DNA of 55,568 bases, taken from assembly GCA_964408025.1 (NCBI GenBank), contig CAYOXX010000007.1, forward strand, positions 1 to 55,568. Direction: 5' to 3'. Shown piece after piece: positions 41,962-50,874 of this stretch (positions within the stretch are counted from its first letter, which is position 1; each line of letters begins with the position of its first letter). A model generated the notes under the pieces. The model was not told where the DNA came from. It saw nothing but the letters and a program-made list of their open reading frames with translations, and searched no databases. The stretch is from CAYOXX01 sp964408025 (GTDB taxonomy: Bacteria > Acidobacteriota > DATKUA01). The translations under genes were made by a program, and so were the position numbers.

Positions 41962-43139
41962 CGCAGGTCGTTGAGGTCGCCGTGCAAGGTGAGCGTGGGC
42001 AGCTTGAGCCTGGCCCTGAGCCGCTGGGGCATGCCGTAGCGGCTGTTGGTGTTGTAGGGGCAGGTTTTGGCGTCGTGAAAGATAATCCCGTCGATCCCGA
42101 ACAGGCCTGCCATCTCCTCGATGTAGGCCTCCTTGGCCTCGTCGGAACGCACGATGAACAGCTCGGTGTAGGCCCTGGCCATCGACCGGAACGGGTCGGA
42201 GGGCTCGAACTGCTCGAATATCCAGCTGTTGCAGTAGGTAGAGGCGACGATGCAGCTCCGCAGTTCACTGAAGAGCTCCGAGAGGTCTCTCAGCTTGCCC
42301 CAGATCGGCATCCCCTCCCAGTAGAGCCTGAAGCGCTCGCCGTCGACGGCGCCCACGCCCCGGGATACGCGCTCCCTGAGCTCCTCGAGGAGCAGCTCGT
42401 AGTAGCGGTTCGCCACCTCGGTCCCGCGCATAACCACCGCCGGGGCCATGTGGATTGTGCCGTCGAAGTATGTAAACGGCGAGGGGCGCGTCGCCGCCGT
42501 CTCCAGGACCTCGCGCCAGAGCTGGCTGGTCTGCCTCGACAGGGCCACGGCCCGCTCAAGCTCCGCTGCCCCGAGCCGCCGACCGGCGATCTCCTCCAGG
42601 GGCCGGATGAGCTCCTCGAGCTGCCTGGCGACCACCTCGATGTGCGCCTCGGTTACCTCGCCCACGGACCGGGGCGTCTGCACGCCGAGGAGAGGAATCT
42701 TGAACTCCCGGGCGTAGAAAGCGAGCCAATCCTGGACGTCGCGGCACTGGTTGGTGTTGTAGATCAGGACGTCGGGGCGCGGCACCGACTCGATCCCCTC
42801 GAAGGCCGTCGACAGCGGCGTGAAACCCTTGAGGTAGGCGCCCACGTCGCTGGTCAGGTAGGAGCAGATGTCGGGACTGTAGCCCTCGGCGTTGGCGACC
42901 GGGATGCACTCGGTCGCCGTGCGCGTGGCGCCCAGCAGCGCCCCGTGGTTCTCCGGGTAGTAGACCAGGAAGCCCAGGCCCTGCAGTATCTCGGCGGGCC
43001 CGACGCTGGTGCACCAGGCGATTTTTCTAGACCGGTCTCGGGCCGCGGCGTCGAGCTCGAAGAAGTACTCGGCCATGATCTCCTTGAGCTTGCCCGCGGC
43101 CGCAATTTTCCGGCGCCTTACTTTCTGACGCTCTTCCAT
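41892..43139 (-). CDS. single-subunit 2-hydroxyacyl-CoA dehydratase D-family protein, double-cubane-type candidate
   Basis: A 415-residue member of the HgdB/BcrBC superfamily. Landmarks: KIAWCTSVGPAEILQGLGF with Cys43, GATRTATECIPVAN with Cys78, PDICSYLTSDVG with Cys92, NTNQCRDVQDW with Cys132, then STYCNSWIFEQ, FHDAKTCPYNTNSRYGMPQ and DLNDLRCYSEEQ. Benzoyl-CoA reductases and dehydratases need two such subunits; here only one is encoded, together with its own ATPase. That one-plus-one set is the layout of the double-cubane cluster proteins (DCCP, YjiM/YjiL type), which carry an [8Fe-9S] cluster and reduce small molecules. A role on a CoA ester is the alternative, given the locus. GGGAGGGTGG precedes the ATG. 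Confidence 0.78.
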   Translation of the reverse strand: MEERQKVRRRKIAAAGKLKEIMAEYFFELDAAARDRSRKIAWCTSVGPAEILQGLGFLVYYPENHGALLGATRTATECIPVANAEGYSPDICSYLTSDVGAYLKGFTPLSTAFEGIESVPRPDVLIYNTNQCRDVQDWLAFYAREFKIPLLGVQTPRSVGEVTEAHIEVVARQLEELIRPLEEIAGRRLGAAELERAVALSRQTSQLWREVLETAATRPSPFTYFDGTIHMAPAVVMRGTEVANRYYELLLEELRERVSRGVGAVDGERFRLYWEGMPIWGKLRDLSELFSELRSCIVASTYCNSWIFEQFEPSDPFRSMARAYTELFIVRSDEAKEAYIEEMAGLFGIDGIIFHDAKTCPYNTNSRYGMPQRLRARLKLPTLTLHGDLNDLRCYSEEQSRTGIEAFVEQLEERG

Positions 43140-43160
43140 GCCACCCTCCCCGATAGCAAA

Positions 43161-44090
43161 TCAGAGCTTCATCTCCATTCCCTTGACGAGGTTGTACAGC
43201 GCTAGGTTGATGGGACAGCCGGCTTCGGTCTTCTCCGCGTGCTCGATTATCTTTCCCGTGATGAAGTCGATTTCGGTTTCGCTGCCCTCTTCGATGTCGA
43301 CTCGCATCGACGGCTTGTGGTCGCCGGCAGTTCCCAGGTAGCGTATCCCCTTCTCGTAGAAGCCCTCGCCCAGGTCGATGCCCCTCGCTTCGGCCACCGC
43401 GATCGCCTCTCGCAGGAGCGCGTCCACCAGCTCCCTGGTCTCGGGCAGGCTCATCGCCTCTTTCATCGTCTGGCCGGTGAGTGCCGAGACCGGCGCCAGC
43501 GCGGTGTGAAAGATCGCTTTCTCCCACTCACGGAACTTGATGTCGGGGGCGTACTCGGTGTCCAGCTCGGCGGCCGTCAGGATCTTCGCCACGTCCTTTG
43601 TTATCTTCTCCGACTCCTTGGACAGGCAGCCGATGTAGTTCGGCTTGTGAAAGAAGGTCATCCTGACCACGCCGTCGTCGACGACGTTGCCCGCGTGGTT
43701 GATCACCACCCTGAGGGCGGCCTCCGGGCTGAAGCGTTCAGCGATCATATCCTCGTTGTCGACGCCGTTCTGGTAGCAGACGATCTTCATGCCGTCGTGG
43801 TAAATATCGCGGATCTCGTGCAGCACCGGCCGCAGCGAGAATGTCTTGGTAGCGATGAAGAGGACGTCGATCTCGTACTGCTTCAGCATCGAGATGGAAG
43901 TATGGGTCTTCTTGAATCTCACGATCAGGTCCGCCTCGCCGGTCAGGTGCAGTCCGTGCTCCCTGATCGCCGTCATGTGGTCGTACTTGATGTCGACGAT
44001 CGCGACATCCTCGCCGTGGTCGGCCAGATGAGCGGCCAGGATCGCCCCGGATGGGCCGATGCCGACAACACCGAACTTATATTTACCCAT
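43161..44090 (-). CDS. PanE/ApbA-family NAD(P)-dependent reductase
   Basis: A 309-residue protein of the ketopantoate reductase family. The N-terminal Rossmann motif is VVGIGPSGAILAAHLADHGE with Asp-Ile-Lys after the second strand (VAIVDIKYD). The C-terminal helical domain has the family Lys/Asn/Glu pattern (KAIFHTALAPVSALTG, then HKPSMRVDIEEGSETEIDFI). Canonical PanE reduces 2-dehydropantoate for CoA synthesis, but this family includes many reductases of other 2-oxo acids, and paralogs near aromatic and acyl-CoA genes are common. It is first in the minus-strand run leading into the double-cubane-type gene 21 bases later. The cofactor and substrate are not decided by the sequence. Confidence 0.8.
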   Translation of the reverse strand: MGKYKFGVVGIGPSGAILAAHLADHGEDVAIVDIKYDHMTAIREHGLHLTGEADLIVRFKKTHTSISMLKQYEIDVLFIATKTFSLRPVLHEIRDIYHDGMKIVCYQNGVDNEDMIAERFSPEAALRVVINHAGNVVDDGVVRMTFFHKPNYIGCLSKESEKITKDVAKILTAAELDTEYAPDIKFREWEKAIFHTALAPVSALTGQTMKEAMSLPETRELVDALLREAIAVAEARGIDLGEGFYEKGIRYLGTAGDHKPSMRVDIEEGSETEIDFITGKIIEHAEKTEAGCPINLALYNLVKGMEMKL

Positions 44091-44315
44091 TGGACTTACT
44101 CCATTGAAGCGATTACGGGCGCAAGAGATTCCCGACGCAGAGAAAAAGAAGTTATGTCACTTCGTTATCTGCCTACCCTCTTGTGCGCCGATCTTACACA
44201 ACCGGGCGGGGCTACTCAAGAGGCAAGTAACTCTTCTCTCTGGCCGCACCGTGCGGCGAGGGCGGGGAGCCCAGTCTGCAATGCGGCCCCCGGCGTTATC
44301 CCTTATACTAGCCTC

Positions 44316-44900
44316 GTGGAAGCAACCTGGAAGACCTGTCCCGCCTGCGGCGGGCCGCTGGCGGAGGTCGCGGAGCGGAGCCTTGTCAGATGCCGCGGCT
44401 GCGGCGCTACGCTGCTGCGCGACCGCGGTCCGGCAACGGCGGCCTGGTTGCCCCTGCCGCCCCGCGTAACCGGCGACCCGGCCCTCCCGGCGCTGGCCGC
44501 GCGGGAAGATGAGGAAGCCGGAAGGCTGGCCGACCTGATCGACGCCGAGCGCCGGCAGCGTGCGCGCGCGGCCGACGAGGTCCGCAGGAACGAGAGGACG
44601 AAGAGGATCCTTCTGGCCAGCGCCGTCGTGCTCGCCGTCAGCGCCGTCCTGCTGCTCACCGTCCCCATCGGCGCCGCCTACAGGCTGCCGGCGCTGGGCG
44701 CCCTGCTGGTCCTCACAGCTCTGGCCGCACTGCTCATGCTCCAGGCCTACGCCGGCTCGAGGGCATCCGCCCGCCGACTACTCGTGCTGCGCAGCGAGAT
44801 CGGAGACGCCTCGCGGCGCGCCGTCGCCGCGCGCAGGGAGCTCGAACTCTACCTCCGTGAGCGCCTGGACGGTGGAGCAGCGGAAGCCGATTCCTCGTGA
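44316..44900 (+). CDS. zinc-ribbon membrane protein with coiled coil, function unknown
   Basis: A 194-residue protein starting at GTG 44316. Residues 5-30 form a zinc ribbon (TCPACGGPLAEV, VRCRGCGATLL). A charged helix follows (about 65-90), then two adjacent transmembrane helices (ILLASAVVLAVSAVLLLTV and LGALLVLTALAALLMLQAYA), then a basic helical tail (about 145-190) likely to form a coiled coil. Both ends would be cytoplasmic. The start is uncertain: no ribosome site precedes this GTG, but TATACT at 44304-44309 would be placed as a -10 box for a leaderless message. The frame stays open upstream, so a longer protein is possible. I know no family. It precedes the ABC-F gene by 77 bases. Confidence 0.6.
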   Translation: MEATWKTCPACGGPLAEVAERSLVRCRGCGATLLRDRGPATAAWLPLPPRVTGDPALPALAAREDEEAGRLADLIDAERRQRARAADEVRRNERTKRILLASAVVLAVSAVLLLTVPIGAAYRLPALGALLVLTALAALLMLQAYAGSRASARRLLVLRSEIGDASRRAVAARRELELYLRERLDGGAAEADSS

Positions 44901-44977
44901 CCCGAATCCCGCCGGTTTGACATCGCCCCTCTGCCGGCTGTATATCCTCGCCCGGCGACGAGAATTAAGGGCTGCAG

Positions 44978-46990
<2,013 letters not shown>

Positions 46991-46991
46991 A

Positions 46992-47077
46992 CACTGGCGG
47001 CAGAAAGGTTAAGCTCTCTATCATTATCAGAGGCCCCGGGCGGCAAGGCGAAGAAGAAAATAATCATCAGGCCCTAG
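46992..47077 (+). pseudogene. decayed C-terminal fragment of a fourth member of the secreted paralog family
   Basis: Just after the ABC-F stop, the plus strand reads GGRKVKLSIIIRGPG and, after one extra base in CCCCGGGCGG, GGKAKKKIIIRP and a stop at 47075-47077. The three intact paralogs at 49177-53959 end KKLKLTLTARGPGGKAxxKIVIRP or very nearly so, also at the stop codon. The match covers about 28 residues with a single +1 shift. The rest of the gene is gone. This shows the family was once larger and that a copy was lost by rearrangement beside the ABC-F gene. Confidence 0.8.
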
Positions 47078-47087
47078 ATTACGGTTC

Positions 47088-47145
47088 CCAATCCGGTTAT
47101 CCTTCTCTCCGCGCGCGGCTTTTTGAGGCCGCGAACCGGGATTGG
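47088..47145 (+). terminator. long imperfect hairpin downstream of the ABC-F gene
   Basis: Outer arms CCAATCCGGTT (47088-47098) and AACCGGGATTGG (47134-47145) pair with one bulged base, and an inner stem CGCGGC (47114-47119) / GCCGCG (47128-47133) closes a loop with TTTTTGAG. No T run follows, so a transcription terminator is only one reading; a mobile repeat end or an attenuator-like structure before the hydrolase gene at 47214 is also possible. Confidence 0.45.
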
Positions 47146-47213
47146 TGACCGACGTATATATACGTGGGGAGTAGATCTGAAATCAGAACTTTTTCTATAT
47201 CTGGAGGGATCAG

Positions 47214-48998
47214 ATGAGGAACACAATGAGGCTTGGGCTTTCTCTGTTCGCGCTACTGCTTTTTACCGTCTCTTTCGCCGCGGCCCAGGAGGCGCCGGCT
47301 GCCGAGCTGCTCGAGGGCCTCGACGAGTTCATCGAGGGGCTGCTCGAGGAGTGGGAGGTTCCGGGGCTGGCAATAGCGGTCGTCAAGGACGGCGAAGTGA
47401 TTTACGCCGAGGGCTTCGGCCTCCGCGACGTGGAACAAGGCCTGCCGGTGACGCCTCGCACGCTGTTCGCCATCGGCTCGACAACCAAGGCGTTCACCGT
47501 CATGGCGATGGGGATGCTGGTCGACGAGGGCAAGCTGGGTTGGGATACACCGGTGATCGACTACATGCCCGACTTCCGCCTCTACGACGAGTACGCCACT
47601 GACCACATGACGCCGCGCGATCTGGTCTGCCACCGCTCCGGCCTGCCTCGGCACGACCTGCTATGGTACGGCTCGCCATTCAACCGCCGGGAGCTCTACG
47701 AGCGCCTGCGCTACCTCGAACCGAGCGAGGGATTCCGCGAAGTGTGGCAGTACCAGAACCTGATGTTCATGACCGCCGGCTACCTGGTCGGCCAGGTCGC
47801 CGGCACCTCCTGGGAAGAGTTCGTCCGCGAGCGCCTCTTCGAGCCGCTCGGGATGAGCGACAGCAACTTCTCCGTCGCCGACTCGCAGGAGGCCGCCGAC
47901 TTCGCGCTCCCTTACGGTGAGAGCGACGACGAGCTCGAGCTCGTTCCGTTCCGCAACATCGACGCCATCGGCCCCGCCGGCTCGATCAACTCCAACGTCG
48001 AGGAGATGGCCCGCTGGATAATGCTGCACCTGAACGAGGGGATGGTGGGCGAGACGCGGCTAGTTGCAGAGAACACTCTGGCCGAGATGCACATGCCGCA
48101 GATGGCCATCCGGCAGCCGGCCCGATATGCAGAGACGCCGCTCTCTTGCTATAGCCTCGGTTGGTTAATCTCGCCTTACCGCGGCCACCAACTGCTCCAG
48201 CACGGCGGCGGCATCGACGGCTTCATCACCAGCGTCAGCTTCATGCCCTTCGACAACGTCGGCGTTGTAGTCCTCACTAACAAGTCCCCCAACCCGTTGC
48301 CCCAGATCGTCACATACAACGTCTACGACCGCCTGCTGGGCCTCGACCCGGTCGACTGGAACGGAAGGATTCGGGAGGCGATGGAAGAGGCCGAGGAGGA
48401 AGAGGGTGAAGGCGAGGAAGAGGCTGACCCGAACCGCCAGGCCGACACCACGCCCTCGCATCCCCTGGCCGACTACGCCGGCGAGTTCGAGCACCCCGGC
48501 TACGGCTTGATGTCCGTTACGCTGGAGGACGACGTGCTCTCCGTGTACTACAACGGCGGGGACGTCGAGCTGGAGCATTACCACTACGACGTCTTCAGGA
48601 TTACCAGCGATGAATTCGAAGATACCAGGATCACCTTCGGCATGAACGAAAGCGGCGACATCGAGACCGCCTCCGTACCGCTGCAGGAGGGCGTATCGCC
48701 CATCGTCTTCACCCGCCTGCCGGAGGAGGCCATGTTCAGCCGCGAGTTCCTCGAGCAGTTCGTCGGCGAATACGAACTGGAAGAGTTCGTGGTAACCATC
48801 GAGTTCAGAGGGGAGAATACGCTGGTGGCGATAGTCCCCGGGCAGCCGACCTACGAGCTGGAGCCGATGCGGGGCACGCAGTTCAGGCTCAAGGACCTGC
48901 CCGGATTCAGCGTCGAGTTCCTGCTTGACGAGGAGGGCAACGTCACCGGCGCCGCCGTCACCCAGCCCAACGGCGTCTTCACCGCAACGCGTAGATAA
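47214..48998 (+). CDS. exported serine beta-lactamase-like hydrolase with C-terminal DUF3471-type domain
   Basis: A 594-residue protein with a signal peptide (LGLSLFALLLFTVSFAAAQ). Residues about 35-370 are a class C beta-lactamase/DD-peptidase-like domain with S-x-x-K in AIGSTTKAFT (Ser89), Y-x-N in VWQYQNLMF (about Tyr180) and HGGGIDGF in the place of the third motif (KTG in true beta-lactamases). An acidic linker (about 385-405, a run of Glu) follows, then a DUF3471-like lipocalin-type domain (about 415-510) and a related beta-rich tail. Such proteins are mostly esterases or peptidases of unknown substrate and rarely confer resistance. CTGGAGGGATCAG precedes the ATG; a second ATG four codons later is equally usable. 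Confidence 0.85.
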   Translation: MRNTMRLGLSLFALLLFTVSFAAAQEAPAAELLEGLDEFIEGLLEEWEVPGLAIAVVKDGEVIYAEGFGLRDVEQGLPVTPRTLFAIGSTTKAFTVMAMGMLVDEGKLGWDTPVIDYMPDFRLYDEYATDHMTPRDLVCHRSGLPRHDLLWYGSPFNRRELYERLRYLEPSEGFREVWQYQNLMFMTAGYLVGQVAGTSWEEFVRERLFEPLGMSDSNFSVADSQEAADFALPYGESDDELELVPFRNIDAIGPAGSINSNVEEMARWIMLHLNEGMVGETRLVAENTLAEMHMPQMAIRQPARYAETPLSCYSLGWLISPYRGHQLLQHGGGIDGFITSVSFMPFDNVGVVVLTNKSPNPLPQIVTYNVYDRLLGLDPVDWNGRIREAMEEAEEEEGEGEEEADPNRQADTTPSHPLADYAGEFEHPGYGLMSVTLEDDVLSVYYNGGDVELEHYHYDVFRITSDEFEDTRITFGMNESGDIETASVPLQEGVSPIVFTRLPEEAMFSREFLEQFVGEYELEEFVVTIEFRGENTLVAIVPGQPTYELEPMRGTQFRLKDLPGFSVEFLLDEEGNVTGAAVTQPNGVFTATRR

Positions 48999-49049
48999 CG
49001 CGGCGTTAGAAAGGTAACAGTTCCCCTTCAGGTTTTACGATCGTAAAGG

Positions 49050-49073
49050 GCGGGCATTCTGCCCGCTCTTTGC
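49050..49073 (+). terminator. probable intrinsic terminator after the serine hydrolase gene
   Basis: Stem GCGGGC (49050-49055), loop ATTCT, stem GCCCGC (49061-49066), then TCTTTGCCTTT. The T tract is interrupted, so strength is uncertain. The sequence also resembles the GGGC-type hairpin repeats near 35978. Confidence 0.55.
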
Positions 49074-49080
49074 CTTTAGG

Positions 49081-49109
49081 TTCGCATTCTTGGTAATAAC
49101 CTGTATAAT
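49081..49109 (+). promoter_or_regulatory. promoter of the first secreted paralog
   Basis: A perfect -10 box TATAAT (49104-49109) follows TTCGCA (49081-49086, four of six matches to TTGACA) at 17 bases. The start codon is at 49177, leaving a leader of about 60 bases. No operator is obvious. Confidence 0.65.
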
Positions 49110-49176
49110 GCCCTAACCATTTCAAAACAGCGTGCGGTCAATCCGGACCGCAGACAGAGACTGTGAGGGATCGAAT

Positions 49177-50655
49177 ATGAAAATTCAGAACGTACTGTCA
49201 GCGCTTTCCATCCTCATTCTCATCGGCGCCACCGCCTTTTCGCAGGAACTGGTCAGGGAACAGCCGGTCAAGGTCGAAGACTCCATCCTTGACCTGCCCG
49301 TAGATGCCCTGCTCGCTTTCAACGGCACCGATCACGCCGCCTTCTACCCATTCAACAACAGCGGCGGCCCGGAATACCAGTTCTGTTTCCGCCGCCTTAG
49401 GGCCGACGGCACCCCTTTTGGTTCCCGGAAGACGTTGATAGACAACCCGGGCATGGACTGGCCGATTGCCGCCGATTGGGACGGCTCGGCTTACGTAGTC
49501 GCCGTCGGCAACATAGAGGGCAAAAGCCTCTGCCTGCTGCGGGTATCGAAGAAGGGCAAGCTGCTGGCCCGGGTGGACATCGCGGGCACCTTCGAGATCC
49601 AACAGCCGATTAAAGATATGCAAACTATTAACTATTTCTTCCTCAAGGTCGTTGGCGACACCATCTTCTTCTGCTTTTCAGAGGGTCCAAAGGTCAAGGA
49701 CCGGCGAGTCGTCCTGCTCCAGGGACCAAGAAACCTCATTGGTCAATTCACCACCACGACGCTGCCCAAAGGCTCCCTCAGCAACGCCCACCTGCTCGGA
49801 ATGACCTACGACACCGAGGGCTTCCTGGCCTTGCTCGGCGCGCGCGATACCAAACAGCAGGAGGAGTACGAGATAGAAGCGGTAAGGCTGCTGCGCATCG
49901 ACTTCGGCGGCAACGTAGTCGGCTCGCCCATGGAACTTGAGGAGGAGATTACTCCATCAATCTCGATCGTGGGCCCCGTCTTCTTCGGCGACGGATACAT
50001 GATCCTCTACACTTTAAGGGTGGGAGGAGGGAGAAATGTCAGCGGCCCAGTAGGCGCCACTTATGCTCATTACTCTCTTGTCATTGACGACGAGGGCAAG
50101 ACCCTCATCGGCCCTACTGATGTGGGCCAGGCGCATACAACGATGTTCTTCAGGCACCCGATATGGAACGGAAGCTACGTCGCGAGCCTCTACGCCACCA
50201 CAGGCGGGGCTTTTGGTTTCCTCACGTTCAACACAAACGGATTGTTTCTGACCTCGCCGATCATTATCGAGTATTTCCAGGATCAGCACGATATAGGCAT
50301 CGGCTTCAATCACGTCTTCAGCGGTTTGGCTACTACTTTCGTTTATACAGCTGAGACTGCTCACCATCCCATCTACATGTTAACTAACCAAGTCGGCATC
50401 CCCAACGGCATCACGAAGCCCAGAGTGGTCTACTTCGCTGCGGGCGATGCCGAGGTCGGTAATAACGAATGGGTGATCGTCTGGTCTGCCATCGGCTGCG
50501 AAAAGGTCAGCATCAAAGGCAAAGGAGTCAAGCTTAGGAGGCTCCCCCCTGTGGGCTGCGCCATCATCTCGGTACCGGGTAAGAAGCTCAAGCTCACTCT
50601 CACAGCCATAGGACCAGGCGGCAAGGCGAAACGGAAGATTTTTATCAGGCCCTGA
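49177..50655 (+). CDS. secreted paralog 1, about 490 residues, unknown function with C-terminal Ig-like domain
   Basis: A 492-residue protein. The start at 49177 (MKIQNVLSALSILILIGATA) follows GTGAGGGA and is preferred over a longer frame because it begins a signal peptide. The body (about 25-410) shows repeated beta motifs reminiscent of propeller blades, such as IAADWDGSAYVVAVGNI, LLARVDIAG, EGFLALLGA and GPVFFGDGYMILYTL. The last 80 residues are an Ig-like domain with two Cys (SAIGCEKVSI, PVGCAIISV) and the Lys-rich end KKLKLTLTAIGPGGKAK, closing in IRP at the stop. Two full paralogs follow on the same strand. No enzyme motif is seen. The family could be surface or matrix proteins. Confidence 0.72.
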   Translation: MKIQNVLSALSILILIGATAFSQELVREQPVKVEDSILDLPVDALLAFNGTDHAAFYPFNNSGGPEYQFCFRRLRADGTPFGSRKTLIDNPGMDWPIAADWDGSAYVVAVGNIEGKSLCLLRVSKKGKLLARVDIAGTFEIQQPIKDMQTINYFFLKVVGDTIFFCFSEGPKVKDRRVVLLQGPRNLIGQFTTTTLPKGSLSNAHLLGMTYDTEGFLALLGARDTKQQEEYEIEAVRLLRIDFGGNVVGSPMELEEEITPSISIVGPVFFGDGYMILYTLRVGGGRNVSGPVGATYAHYSLVIDDEGKTLIGPTDVGQAHTTMFFRHPIWNGSYVASLYATTGGAFGFLTFNTNGLFLTSPIIIEYFQDQHDIGIGFNHVFSGLATTFVYTAETAHHPIYMLTNQVGIPNGITKPRVVYFAAGDAEVGNNEWVIVWSAIGCEKVSIKGKGVKLRRLPPVGCAIISVPGKKLKLTLTAIGPGGKAKRKIFIRP

Positions 50656-50684
50656 GAAAGACACAGAGAAAATATCTACACAAG

Positions 50685-50711
50685 GCGGTCCGGTAAACGG
50701 GCCGCTTTTTT
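50685..50711 (+). terminator. intrinsic terminator after paralog 1
   Basis: An 8-bp stem (50685-50692 GCGGTCCG with 50698-50705 CGGGCCGC, one G-T pair), loop GTAAA, then six T (50706-50711). This is a textbook rho-independent terminator, so paralog 1 is transcribed apart from paralog 2. Confidence 0.88.
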
Positions 50712-50874
50712 ACGTCCGTATCTGTATTTAAAGTCGGGCTCAAAGACCGTTGCCCGCGACTCCACTTCTGTGATATTGATAGATGGGAATATAGAAATAA
50801 TATCATTTTCCTTTTCGGTTGCGCTAACGAAATCTCTTTCGCCGTTCGGACGCGCAACGGAAGCGGTATCAACC

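Noticed and set aside
43239..44315. Long plus-strand open frame upstream of and joined to the zinc-ribbon protein
   Set aside because: It lies antisense to the PanE-like gene, whose protein has clear family motifs and a ribosome site. The antisense frame is open only because of high GC. The real gene begins near 44316.
47214..48998. A beta-lactam resistance gene
   Set aside because: The serine-hydrolase fold is clear, but the third motif is HGG rather than KTG and the extra C-terminal domains are typical of esterase/peptidase relatives, so resistance should not be inferred.
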